The notes beneath the pieces were generated by a model. It was given only the letters and a program-made list of their open reading frames with translations, made no database searches and was not told the DNA's origin. A stretch of 64,000 bases of DNA from Nitratireductor sp. Lineage in GTDB: Bacteria; Pseudomonadota; Alphaproteobacteria; Rhizobiales; Rhizobiaceae. The translations under genes were made by a program, and so were the position numbers. Positions 48,088 through 55,870 of the stretch are shown piece after piece (the first letter of the stretch is position 1; each line of letters starts with the position of its first letter). Location: NCBI RefSeq assembly GCF_017794765.1, contig NZ_CP051236.1, forward strand, positions 1,992,593-2,056,592, written 5' to 3'.

Positions 48088-50055
48088 TCAGCCGTTTTCG
48101 TGAAAATGATTGTAGATTAGTCGGGCGATGGCCTCGGAGATGCCATCCACTGCCGTTAGATCTTCGATGGCGGCGCGGCTCACGGCTTTCGCGGTCCCGA
48201 AATGATGCAGGAGCGCGCGCTTGCGGCCGGGGCCTATGCCGCCAATCTCGTCCAGCGGATTTTTGACCATTTCCTTCTTTCGCCGCGCGCGGTGCGAGCC
48301 GATGGCGAACCGGTGGGCTTCATCACGCAGCCGCTGGATGAAATAGAGGACCGGGTCGCGAACCGGTAGGCTGAAAGGGTTTCTGCCTGCCATGAAGAAC
48401 CGCTCCCGCCCGGCGTCGCGGTCGACGCCCTTGGCCACGCCGATGGCGGTAACCAGGCCCGCGATCCCGAGTTCCTCCAGCACTTGCGTGACCGCCGCCA
48501 ACTGGCCCTGACCGCCGTCAATAAGAAGAACATCGGGCCAGGCGGGCAACTCGCCTGCCTCTTCTTGGTCGGTGTCGGGATCAGACGGCGCTGCCGACCC
48601 TGGTAGCCCGTTCTCCTTGATCAACCGAGAAAACCGCCGTTGCATCACCTCGCGCATCATGCCGTAATCATCGCCCGGCGTGATATCCGTCGAGCGGATG
48701 TTGAACTTCCTGTACTGGTTTTTTGCAAAGCCTTCGGCGCCGGCAACGATCATGCCGCCCACCGCGTTAGTGCCCATGATATGTGAATTGTCATAAACCT
48801 CGATGCGCCGTGGTGCGCTTTCAAGGCCGAACGTCTCTGCAAAGCCTTCCATGAGCCGCGCCTGCGACGATGTCTCGGCCAGCCGCCGCCCTAGCGCTTC
48901 GCGGGCGTTCTGCAACGCGTGGTCGGTCAGGTCCTTCTTTTCACCCCTTTGCGGGCACGAAACCTGCACCTTCCTGCCTGCGCGTGTCGAAAGCGCATCG
49001 GCCAGAAGTTCCTGGTCCTCGATCTCGCGCGACAGGAGAACCATGCGGGGGCAGGGTTTGTCGTCGTAGAATTGAGCGAGGAATGCGCCGAGCACTTCTT
49101 CTGCCTCAAGGCTCGCGTCGGCCTTCGGGAAATAGGCGCGGTTGCCCCAGTTCTGACCGGTGCGGAAGAAGAAAACCTGAATGCAGTTCTGCCCGCCCTC
49201 CTGGTGAATGGCGAACACGTCCGCTTCTTCCACACCTTGCGGATTAATGCCCTGATGGCTCTGTACATGGCTCAGGGCAGAAAGCCTGTCGCGGTAGATT
49301 GCCGCGCGCTCGAAATCGAGCGCCTCGGACGCCTCCTGCATGGACTGCGCGATTTCCGCTTTCACCTTGCTGGAGCGGCCCGAAAGAAAAGCCTTCGCTT
49401 CTGAGACGAGCTCTGCGTAGCCCTCTTCGCTGATCTCGCCTGTGCAAGGTCCCGAGCAACGTTTGATCTGGAACAGAAGGCAGGGGCGGGTGCGGCTCTC
49501 AAAGACCGAATCGGTGCAGGTACGCAAAAGAAATGCGCGCTGCAGGGAATTGATCGTGCGCCCGACGGCCCCCGCCGAGGCGAACGGACCGAAATAATCG
49601 CCCTTCTTTGATCGCGCTCCACGATGCTTGAAAATCCCTGGTGCCGGATGGTCGCCGGTCAGGAGAATATAGGGAAACGACTTGTCATCGCGCAAAAGCA
49701 CGTTGAAGCGCGGCCGCAACCGCTTGATGAGGTTGGCTTCAAGAAGCAGCGCTTCGGTTTCCGTCCGCGTGACCACGAATTCCATGGACGCGGTCTCTCT
49801 GACCATGCGACCGATACGGTTCGTATGGCCGCGGCCCTGCGCGTAATTGGTGACGCGCTTCTTGAGGCTGCGCGCCTTGCCGACATAGAGCACGTCACCC
49901 CCGGTGTTCATCATGCGATAGACGCCCGGGGCGTTGGGCAGACGTTTCACGGCTGACTGGATGACCTCGATCCCGACAACACCGTCAGTCGTTTCACCGC
50001 TGTCCCACTCGAGCGCCAGGTTCGCCGGCTCTTTTAACGTGACTATGGTGCTCAC
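48088..50055 (-). CDS. uvrC: UvrABC excinuclease subunit C
   Basis: 655 residues. N-terminal GIY-YIG nuclease for the 3' incision (APGVYRM...[13 protein letters not shown], about 40-70), UVR motif for UvrB contact ([17 protein letters not shown], about 240), RNase H-like domain for the 5' incision, and C-terminal helix-hairpin-helix repeats ([16 protein letters not shown]). The start is taken as the GTG overlapping the upstream SDR stop (GTGA); an ATG 11 codons earlier is possible. Confidence 0.94.
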   Translation of the reverse strand: MSTIVTLKEPANLALEWDSGETTDGVVGIEVIQSAVKRLPNAPGVYRMMNTGGDVLYVGKARSLKKRVTNYAQGRGHTNRIGRMVRETASMEFVVTRTETEALLLEANLIKRLRPRFNVLLRDDKSFPYILLTGDHPAPGIFKHRGARSKKGDYFGPFASAGAVGRTINSLQRAFLLRTCTDSVFESRTRPCLLFQIKRCSGPCTGEISEEGYAELVSEAKAFLSGRSSKVKAEIAQSMQEASEALDFERAAIYRDRLSALSHVQSHQGINPQGVEEADVFAIHQEGGQNCIQVFFFRTGQNWGNRAYFPKADASLEAEEVLGAFLAQFYDDKPCPRMVLLSREIEDQELLADALSTRAGRKVQVSCPQRGEKKDLTDHALQNAREALGRRLAETSSQARLMEGFAETFGLESAPRRIEVYDNSHIMGTNAVGGMIVAGAEGFAKNQYRKFNIRSTDITPGDDYGMMREVMQRRFSRLIKENGLPGSAAPSDPDTDQEEAGELPAWPDVLLIDGGQGQLAAVTQVLEELGIAGLVTAIGVAKGVDRDAGRERFFMAGRNPFSLPVRDPVLYFIQRLRDEAHRFAIGSHRARRKKEMVKNPLDEIGGIGPGRKRALLHHFGTAKAVSRAAIEDLTAVDGISEAIARLIYNHFHENG

Positions 50056-50816
50056 TCGGGGATCCCCGCAACGTCGGGGGTCTCCCACGCAAGATGCTGC
50101 CCCCCGTCAAGCGCGATCATCTGGCCGGTTATCGAGCGTGTCTCCCAAAGATATCGGATGGTGCGCCCAAAATCAGCGAGGTCGGGGCCGCGCTCGAGAA
50201 TAAGCGCGTCCGTCTGACGGTCGAAATCCGCCTGCTGCTGGCGCTGGTTGGGTAGGGTGGGGCCAGGTCCTATGGCGTTGACGCGTATGTTCGGGCCGAG
50301 CGCCTGCGCCATGGTTCGTGTGGCGGTCCAGAGTGCTGATTTTGAGAGCGTATAGCTGAAGAAACGTGGATTGAGACGCCACACACGTTGATCGATCATG
50401 TTGACGATCAACGCTTCCTGATCGTCCTTGAGCGCTCCTGCAAGGGCTTGCGCGAGCAGAGCCGGCGCTTTCACATGCAGGTCGAAGTGCGCATCCCAGC
50501 TTTCATCTGTAAAGTCGGTAATTCCGTCATCTTCAAACACCGAGGCGTTGTTGACGAGAATGGTTGGCACGCCCAGCGCTCGACGCGTCTGGCCGATCAG
50601 GTCGCGGGTGGCCGCGCCATCCTGCAGGTCAGCCTGCACCACATGGGCTTCCCCGCCTGTCCTGACGATCTCATCGGCCAGGTTCTCGGCTGCTTCGCGG
50701 GACTGGCTGCAGTGAATGGCAACGGCAAATCCGTGCCCAGCAAGGTCGCGCGCAATGGCTGCGCCGATGCGTTTCGCACCTCCGGTGATCAGTACCGTTG
50801 CCCTCGATTGAGCCAT
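50052..50816 (-). CDS. SDR oxidoreductase, pteridine reductase (FolM/PTR1)-like
   Basis: 254 residues. TGGAKRIG at about 11-18; the Arg after the Gly-rich turn is a mark of pteridine reductases that prefer NADPH. NNAS motif, then catalytic Tyr and Lys in [13 protein letters not shown], and [14 protein letters not shown]. FolM-like enzymes reduce dihydromonapterin or dihydrobiopterin. Coupled to uvrC by overlap. Pterin use is a family-level inference. Confidence 0.8.
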   Translation of the reverse strand: MAQSRATVLITGGAKRIGAAIARDLAGHGFAVAIHCSQSREAAENLADEIVRTGGEAHVVQADLQDGAATRDLIGQTRRALGVPTILVNNASVFEDDGITDFTDESWDAHFDLHVKAPALLAQALAGALKDDQEALIVNMIDQRVWRLNPRFFSYTLSKSALWTATRTMAQALGPNIRVNAIGPGPTLPNQRQQQADFDRQTDALILERGPDLADFGRTIRYLWETRSITGQMIALDGGQHLAWETPDVAGIPE

Positions 50817-51018
50817 GTCTTTCCCGTAATTTCTCACCACGGAACGCCTTCGTTTGCCCGGGAACGTTTCTCACCAGTCCATGTAAGCTGAAAATCGATC
50901 GGGTCCAACCCTTTCACATTCGCTGCGAAAACGCTCCTGACGCATCTTGAGAAAATATCTATTGCGTATCCATATTGTTTAGAAGAATAGATTTATAGAT
51001 TTTCCAAATTTCACAATT

Positions 51019-51046
51019 TTGACAAATAAATCTGAAGAGCTATATT
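51019..51046 (+). promoter_or_regulatory. Near-consensus sigma-70 promoter of a porin-family gene
   Basis: TTGACA (51019-51024), 16 bases, TATATT (51041-51046), in an AT-rich stretch (about 50945-51065) that could act as an UP element. Predicted transcription start about 51053, giving a leader of under 20 bases with AGGTGAG (51062-51068) directly before the ATG at 51071. An inverted repeat AGATTTAT/ATAAATCT (50989-50996 and 51026-51033) overlaps the promoter. Confidence 0.7.
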
Positions 51047-51070
51047 TGTATTATTTGATATAGGTGAGTA

Positions 51071-51715
51071 ATGTTATATAAAAAATCTATCTTGACTTCC
51101 TTTTCTGTATTGCTGGCAACTGGCGGAGCTTTTGCAGCGGACCCAACCTTGAATGATGTCTCTCGCAGCGCACCGGTCTTGGCACCCGCGCCAATGAAAG
51201 ATTGGGGAGGGGGCTATCTCGGAGCAATGGTCGGACGCGGGTTTTCTGGGAAAGCCAAGGATGGCGAGAAAGCCCTGACGCCAAGCGGCTTCATTGGATC
51301 AGGGTTTGCCGGCTACAACTTTCAGAATGGTTCAATGGTCTACGGCGGTGAAACCGACATTGGCTTCAATGGTATGAAAGCTGAGAACTATGGGGTCACC
51401 CTTAAAGCTGGCGCCGAGGGAGCTCTGAGAGCGCGCCTCGGCTATGCCATCACGGATAATCTCTTGCTCTACACTACTGCAGGTGCGGCAGTCGCTCGTG
51501 TGCAGCTTTCGCAAGGTAGCAAGAAAGATACTCAGACCCTCGTCGGATGGACCGCGGGAGTTGGTGCTGACGCGATGCTGACCGATACGGTATTTGCGCG
51601 TACGGAGTATCGCTACACCCAGTTTGGAAAGAAAGACTTCGAACTGGAGAGTGGAACTGGACCAATGAGCTGGGGCTCCCATCGCATAGGCCTGGGTGTC
51701 GGCGTCAAATTCTGA
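51071..51715 (+). CDS. Outer-membrane beta-barrel protein (Omp25/Omp31-like), diverged copy
   Basis: 214 residues. Signal peptide about 22 residues (ends GGAFA), then PAPMKDWGGGYLGAMVGRGFSGK, the typical start of the eight-stranded barrel, and the barrel ends in GLGVGVKF with terminal Phe. Conserved inner segments: GFAGYNFQ, ALRARLGYAITDNLLLYTTAG, GWTAGVGADAMLTDTVFARTEYRYT. Paralogue of the gene at 53017. Lys-rich compared with it and with an AT-rich upstream region. Confidence 0.88.
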   Translation: MLYKKSILTSFSVLLATGGAFAADPTLNDVSRSAPVLAPAPMKDWGGGYLGAMVGRGFSGKAKDGEKALTPSGFIGSGFAGYNFQNGSMVYGGETDIGFNGMKAENYGVTLKAGAEGALRARLGYAITDNLLLYTTAGAAVARVQLSQGSKKDTQTLVGWTAGVGADAMLTDTVFARTEYRYTQFGKKDFELESGTGPMSWGSHRIGLGVGVKF

Positions 51716-51740
51716 TATCGAATAGCCTGGGTTGCCAATA

Positions 51741-51765
51741 GCGGGGCCGGCCAGTTCGGCCCCGC
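51741..51765. terminator. Bidirectional hairpin between the porin-family gene and the antiporter
   Basis: Perfect nine-base stem GCGGGGCCG/CGGCCCCGC, seven-base loop, between convergent stops at 51715 and 51774. The T tract is weak on both sides. Confidence 0.65.
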
Positions 51766-51773
51766 TTGTGCGA

Positions 51774-52715
51774 TTAGAAAACCGTGACGATGTAACCGGC
51801 AAACCCCGCCAGCATTGCGCTGCCCATGAGCTTGCCTGACGCGATGCGCAGGAAGCCGAGAAGTGCCAGCACACAGGCAGCGGCGAGCATTACCCACATA
51901 TCGATCGACACGATGCGCGGATCTACAGCGATCGGCGTAATGAGCGCCGTCAGGCCCATGATGCAGGCGATGTTGAAGATGTTCGATCCCACGATATTGC
52001 CCAGCGCAACGGTGGAGTGACGTTTCAGTGCAGCCGCCAGGCTCGTGGCAAGCTCGGGAAGCGAGGTGCCTATGGCGACGATCGTCAGGCCGATCACGGC
52101 GTCGCTCACGCCAAAACTTTCAGCGATCCTCACAGCGCCGGCTACTGTCAATTGGGCCGCTATGGGCAGACCGATTACACCAGCCACCAGATAGGCGGTC
52201 ACCCGTTTGCGATCGTGCGGCGCCTCGCCGATCTCGTCGTGAAAGTCGTGGTCTGCAGATGCTTTGCCGTTCACAGCATCGCGCGCCTGCCAGGCGATGA
52301 AGGCGCAAAGGCCTGCGAAAAGCAGTGCACCTTCAAGACGCGAGATGACACCGCCCGTGAGCATCCACATGAAAATGACGGTGGTCAGTAGCATCGCCAC
52401 CAGGTTGCGCCTCAGGCCCTTCCCGTCTGAGACGATGGGATAAATGATCGCGGGAAGGCCGAGCACCAGAAGAATGTTGGCAATGTTGGAGCCGACCACA
52501 TTGCCCACCGCGAGGCCCGGCGCATCCGAGAGTGCTGCCTGTATGGAGGTGAAGAGTTCTGGTGCAGAAGTGCCGAAGGCGACCACGGTCAAGCCGATGA
52601 CTAGAGGAGATATGCCAAGATTCTCAGCCAGCCCCACAGCGCCTTTGACGAATATGTCGCCGGCCAGCATCAGAAGAACGACACCGGCCGCAAGTAGAAG
52701 CAGGCTGAAGAGCAT
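51774..52715 (-). CDS. Calcium/sodium antiporter (CaCA family, YrbG type)
   Basis: 313 residues, about ten membrane helices as two inverted halves. Each half has the alpha repeat: FGTSAPELFTSIQAAL with GNVVGSNIANILLVLGL in the first, and IGTSLPELATSLAAAL with GNIVGSNIFNIACIMGL in the second. These Glu residues bind Ca2+ in the family. A His/Asp-rich cytoplasmic loop (HDFHDEIGEAPHDRKR, about 155-170) separates the halves. Ion selectivity is inferred from family. Confidence 0.93.
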   Translation of the reverse strand: MLFSLLLLAAGVVLLMLAGDIFVKGAVGLAENLGISPLVIGLTVVAFGTSAPELFTSIQAALSDAPGLAVGNVVGSNIANILLVLGLPAIIYPIVSDGKGLRRNLVAMLLTTVIFMWMLTGGVISRLEGALLFAGLCAFIAWQARDAVNGKASADHDFHDEIGEAPHDRKRVTAYLVAGVIGLPIAAQLTVAGAVRIAESFGVSDAVIGLTIVAIGTSLPELATSLAAALKRHSTVALGNIVGSNIFNIACIMGLTALITPIAVDPRIVSIDMWVMLAAACVLALLGFLRIASGKLMGSAMLAGFAGYIVTVF

Positions 52716-53016
52716 GAGGAACCTCGTGAGAATCGGAACAGCCGTCGGAATATAGGAACTAGCGCGCAGGACCCCAAGGTGCAGTTCAGGGGATGTTGCC
52801 CATTTGCAACGTCAATTTTCCGCCTTATTGGCGCCGCTGAAAGACCCATTTTTCGGGCACGTTCAGCCTCATTTCGCGCCCAGATAGGGCTCATGCGAGA
52901 TCGGCCCGCTTCCTCCCAGGATAACCGGTCTCGCCAGCGTGGAGCGTTTGAAGGGCATGATGCCAAGAGGGGCGCCCACAGCTATGAAAATGCTAGTGGC
53001 TTAAGGAGTATGGACC
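52716..53016 (+). other. Upstream region of the second porin-family gene
   Basis: 301 bases with no gene. Presumably holds promoters for the antiporter (minus) and the porin-family gene (plus). A small GTTGC/GCAAC hairpin lies near 52795. AAGGAG at 53003-53008 is the ribosome binding site of the plus-strand gene, eight bases before its ATG. No clear -35/-10 pair. Confidence 0.45.
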
Positions 53017-53688
53017 ATGAAAGCCCATAAGAACGTAATTCTTTCCGCGGCCGCAGCCGTTGGTTTTGTTGCAGCGGCTGGTGCCGCACAGGCTGCGGAT
53101 GCAGTCATGGAGCAGCCGCCTGCACCGCCTGCCGCGCCGGTGATCTCCACCCCGATCAATGATTGGGAAGGTGGCTATGCCGGTATCGCGCTTGGCTATG
53201 GTTTCTCCGGTGAGACCGCAGCCAATCAGCCGGTTGCCGGCAACGACATCGACACTGACGGCTTTGTCGGAAACGGCTTCGCCGGCTGGAACTTCCAGTC
53301 CGGCAGCTTCGTCTACGGTGTTGAAGGCGATGTGGGCTACAACGGCATGGAAGGCACTAATGCCGGTGTCGAATCCAAGCATGGCGTCGACGGCACGCTG
53401 CGTGCTCGTCTGGGTGTCGCCGCGACCGACAACATCCTGATCTACGGTACGGCCGGTGGCGCTGCACAGCGTCTGAAGATCACGGATGCAGCCGGGTCCG
53501 ACACCAACACCATGCTCGGCTGGACGGCTGGTGCCGGCGTCGATGCGAAGCTGACCGACAAGGTCTTCGGCCGCGTCGAATACCGTTACACCAAGTTCGG
53601 TGACGAAGCGTTCAACACCGGCAGTGGTGCGCAGGAAGTCAGCGACAGCTCCAACAAGGTCATGTTCGGCCTTGGTATGCAGTTCTGA
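53017..53688 (+). CDS. Outer-membrane beta-barrel protein (Omp25/Omp31-like)
   Basis: 223 residues. Signal peptide (about 24 residues, ends GAAQA), a Pro-rich linker (about 30-45), then an eight-stranded barrel starting NDWEGGYAGIALGYGFSG, with FAGWNFQSGSFVYGVEGDVGY, LRARLGVAATDNILIYGTAGG and GWTAGAGVDAKLTDKVFGRVEYRYT, ending GLGMQF. Major structural outer-membrane proteins of Brucella and rhizobia share this pattern. Followed by a strong terminator. Confidence 0.92.
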   Translation: MKAHKNVILSAAAAVGFVAAAGAAQAADAVMEQPPAPPAAPVISTPINDWEGGYAGIALGYGFSGETAANQPVAGNDIDTDGFVGNGFAGWNFQSGSFVYGVEGDVGYNGMEGTNAGVESKHGVDGTLRARLGVAATDNILIYGTAGGAAQRLKITDAAGSDTNTMLGWTAGAGVDAKLTDKVFGRVEYRYTKFGDEAFNTGSGAQEVSDSSNKVMFGLGMQF

Positions 53689-53710
53689 TCCAAGCGACAG
53701 ACTGAAATGG

Positions 53711-53740
53711 AAAAGCCGGGCCCCGTGTCCGGCTTTTTCT
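53711..53740. terminator. Terminator of the porin-family gene
   Basis: Stem AAAAGCCGG (53711-53719) with CCGGCTTTT (53729-53737), nine-base loop, followed by T/C-rich bases. A/T-flanked on both sides, so it may also serve the convergent RNase T2 gene ending at 53741. Confidence 0.85.
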
Positions 53741-54409
53741 TTATCCGCCCCGCGCCGGTGGCATCAGAACCCGCTCGCGCCGGCAGTCCTTTCGGTCCAC
53801 GGCTTCACAGGACCGGAACTCCAGGTCCCTGGTCATGCAGATGCGCACTTCGCGCAGATAGCGCTTGTCGCAGGTGACGGCGATGGCGTCTTTCTTCAGG
53901 CCGGGATTGGCTTCTAGAAATGCTTCTTCGACGTGCTTGGGCGAAACCATTTCCGGTTTCGAGAGCCTTTGAAACTCGGGAGGTGTTTCCACACGCTCCC
54001 GCGCTTTGCGGGAGAGGGCGAAATAGTCCTCCTGCGCAAACCCCGTACACATGCCGTGCTTGCGCCATTGATGGCCCATCAGGCCTGCCGACGGCATGAT
54101 GTCTCGATACTGATCAACCAGCGCATTCGGAACACGCTGCGGGCGCTTGGATTGGCAATATTCCGGGTAGCTTCTCTCATATTGCGGCCAGAGCCCGTGG
54201 ACCACGAAGGCATGGGGGCGCTCGCGTCCGCATTGCTGCTGGTTGGCCTCCGCGCCCTCGGCGGCGCAGTAGCTGGGCGACCAGCTTAGCGACAGCACAT
54301 AGAAATCGAACTCACCCGCCGGCGCGCCGCGCTCGCCGGCAATCGCCGGGGCAGGGAATGTCACAAGACATGCCAGAAGGGCGGCGGAAAGCCGCTTTGC
54401 GATACGCAT
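53741..54409 (-). CDS. RNase T2-family ribonuclease, exported
   Basis: 222 residues. Signal peptide of about 24 residues (ends PAIA). Both active-site blocks are intact: FVVHGLWPQY with catalytic His71, and GHQWRKHGMC with His113, Lys117 and His118. Six or more further Cys could form disulfides, fitting a periplasmic location. Family enzymes cleave single-stranded RNA through 2',3'-cyclic phosphates. Convergent with the porin-family gene and upstream of a small exported protein gene on the same strand. Confidence 0.92.
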   Translation of the reverse strand: MRIAKRLSAALLACLVTFPAPAIAGERGAPAGEFDFYVLSLSWSPSYCAAEGAEANQQQCGRERPHAFVVHGLWPQYERSYPEYCQSKRPQRVPNALVDQYRDIMPSAGLMGHQWRKHGMCTGFAQEDYFALSRKARERVETPPEFQRLSKPEMVSPKHVEEAFLEANPGLKKDAIAVTCDKRYLREVRICMTRDLEFRSCEAVDRKDCRRERVLMPPARGG

Positions 54410-54432
54410 GGTCCGCCCCGCAATCGCGTCGT

Positions 54433-54858
54433 CTATCGCAGCACGCGGCAGTGGCTGTCATAGACGTTCCAGCGGTCGAAGCCGGAAACGCAGAATTCGA
54501 CATTGTTGCCGACACCGGCAAAGCCCTGGCCATATTCGATCAGATACCAGATCGTCCGGTCGCGCCCATCGGAGAGGCGCGCCGTGGCGCGGCAATAACG
54601 CCGCTCGATCGGGCTGTCATAGGAGGACGGGCTGTAGCGTGTCTGGTAGGACCCGTAGAAATCGACGATGTCGACATCGGGCAGGTTCGGCACATGGGTA
54701 GCCTGATAGCGGAAGCGCTTCTGAATAGTCGAGTGAACACGCGCATCCGCGCAGACATCGTCCACCGCGCCGTATACGCCGACCGGATCGGCTGCCATCG
54801 CCTGCATCGAAAGGAACGATGCGGTGAGGCCGGCTGCAAGAGCCAAAAAGCGCGCCAT
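54433..54858 (-). CDS. Small exported cysteine-containing protein, unknown function
   Basis: 141 residues. Signal peptide of about 22 residues (ends QAMAA). The mature part has four Cys spaced across the chain (in DVCADAR, RRYCRATA, VEFCVSG, SHCRVLR), enough for two disulfides, and aromatic-rich strands (DIVDFYGSYQTRY, TIWYLIEYGQGF). I do not recognise the family. 23 bases upstream of RNase T2 on the same strand, so possibly in one transcript with it; start set at the ATG ending at 54858 because it yields the signal peptide. Confidence 0.75.
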   Translation of the reverse strand: MARFLALAAGLTASFLSMQAMAADPVGVYGAVDDVCADARVHSTIQKRFRYQATHVPNLPDVDIVDFYGSYQTRYSPSSYDSPIERRYCRATARLSDGRDRTIWYLIEYGQGFAGVGNNVEFCVSGFDRWNVYDSHCRVLR

Positions 54859-54937
54859 AGGTCTGTCTCCCGGATTGTTGCGGTGCGGTCGGTTGAAGTT
54901 TTGCGCCAGTGCGCGGTTTGGGTCAAGCATGGTCGCG

Positions 54938-55786
54938 CTATTCTGCCGTAAGCCTTTCGAGTGCCCAGCGGCCCTTGCCCTCTTCGCCCAGAATGTCTGC
55001 AAGCGCCGGAAGCAGCGTCTCCATCTCCTCACGCAGCACGAAAGGTGGATTGATCACGATCATGCCGGTCCCGTCGAGGCGCGGTTCATCGGAGGGCGGG
55101 CGCAACTCGAGACGGATGTCGATCACATCGGCAATACCGCTTTCGGTAAGGCGTATGCGGAAAGCCTGAACCGCGTCATGGTTCTTGATCGGGTACCAGA
55201 CCGCATAGATGCCGCCCGGCCAGCGCCGGTGTGCCTTTTCGAGTTTCGTGACAATTCGCCCGAACTCGTCCTCCTCCTCGAAGGGCGGGTCGATCAGCAC
55301 CATTCCACGCTTTTCTTTCGGCGGCAGATGCGCGCCCAGCGCCAGCCAGCCATCAAGTTCGATCACCCGTGTCTGGAAATCGCCGGCAAAAACTACCTTC
55401 AGCCGCGCAGCATCCTGTGGGTGCAGTTCGATGGCGGTCAGACGATCCTGCTTGCGCAGAAGATGGCGCACGAGGCGCGGCGAGCCGGGATAGTGCAGGA
55501 TATCCGCACCCTGATTCTCCTTATGAACCGCTTCCAGCAAGGGATTCAAAAGCTTCGATGTTTTCTCATTGAGGGAAGCCTCGACCAGTCGGCCGATCCC
55601 GTCGCGCCATTCGCCGGTTTTCTGCGCCTCTTCCGAACTCAGGTCGTAGAGGCCGATACCCGCATGCGTGTCGATGACACGGAAAGCCTTGTCCTTGCGC
55701 TTCAGATATTCGACGATGCGGGCCAGGATGGCGTGCTTGACCACATCGGCGAAGTTTCCGGCATGATAGGCGTGGCGATAGTTCAT
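54938..55786 (-). CDS. rlmJ: 23S rRNA (adenine-2030-N6)-methyltransferase
   Basis: 282 residues. Begins MNYRHAYHAGNFADVVKHAIL, characteristic of RlmJ. SAM-binding IDTHAGIGLYDL (about 38-49) and the catalytic N6-adenine motif DPPFE (about 166-170; usual form D/N-P-P-Y/F). The reading frame stays open for 770 further codons upstream, antisense to the neighbouring oxidoreductase, but homology begins at the ATG ending at 55786. Divergent from that gene, 84 bases apart. Confidence 0.94.
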   Translation of the reverse strand: MNYRHAYHAGNFADVVKHAILARIVEYLKRKDKAFRVIDTHAGIGLYDLSSEEAQKTGEWRDGIGRLVEASLNEKTSKLLNPLLEAVHKENQGADILHYPGSPRLVRHLLRKQDRLTAIELHPQDAARLKVVFAGDFQTRVIELDGWLALGAHLPPKEKRGMVLIDPPFEEEDEFGRIVTKLEKAHRRWPGGIYAVWYPIKNHDAVQAFRIRLTESGIADVIDIRLELRPPSDEPRLDGTGMIVINPPFVLREEMETLLPALADILGEEGKGRWALERLTAE

Positions 55787-55870
55787 GTTTCCAACTTCAG
55801 TGAGGCCTGCACGTGATTTTCTGTTCATTGGCTCTACGCGTCCGTACAGAAAATCGCTAGTGTTCCTGCC

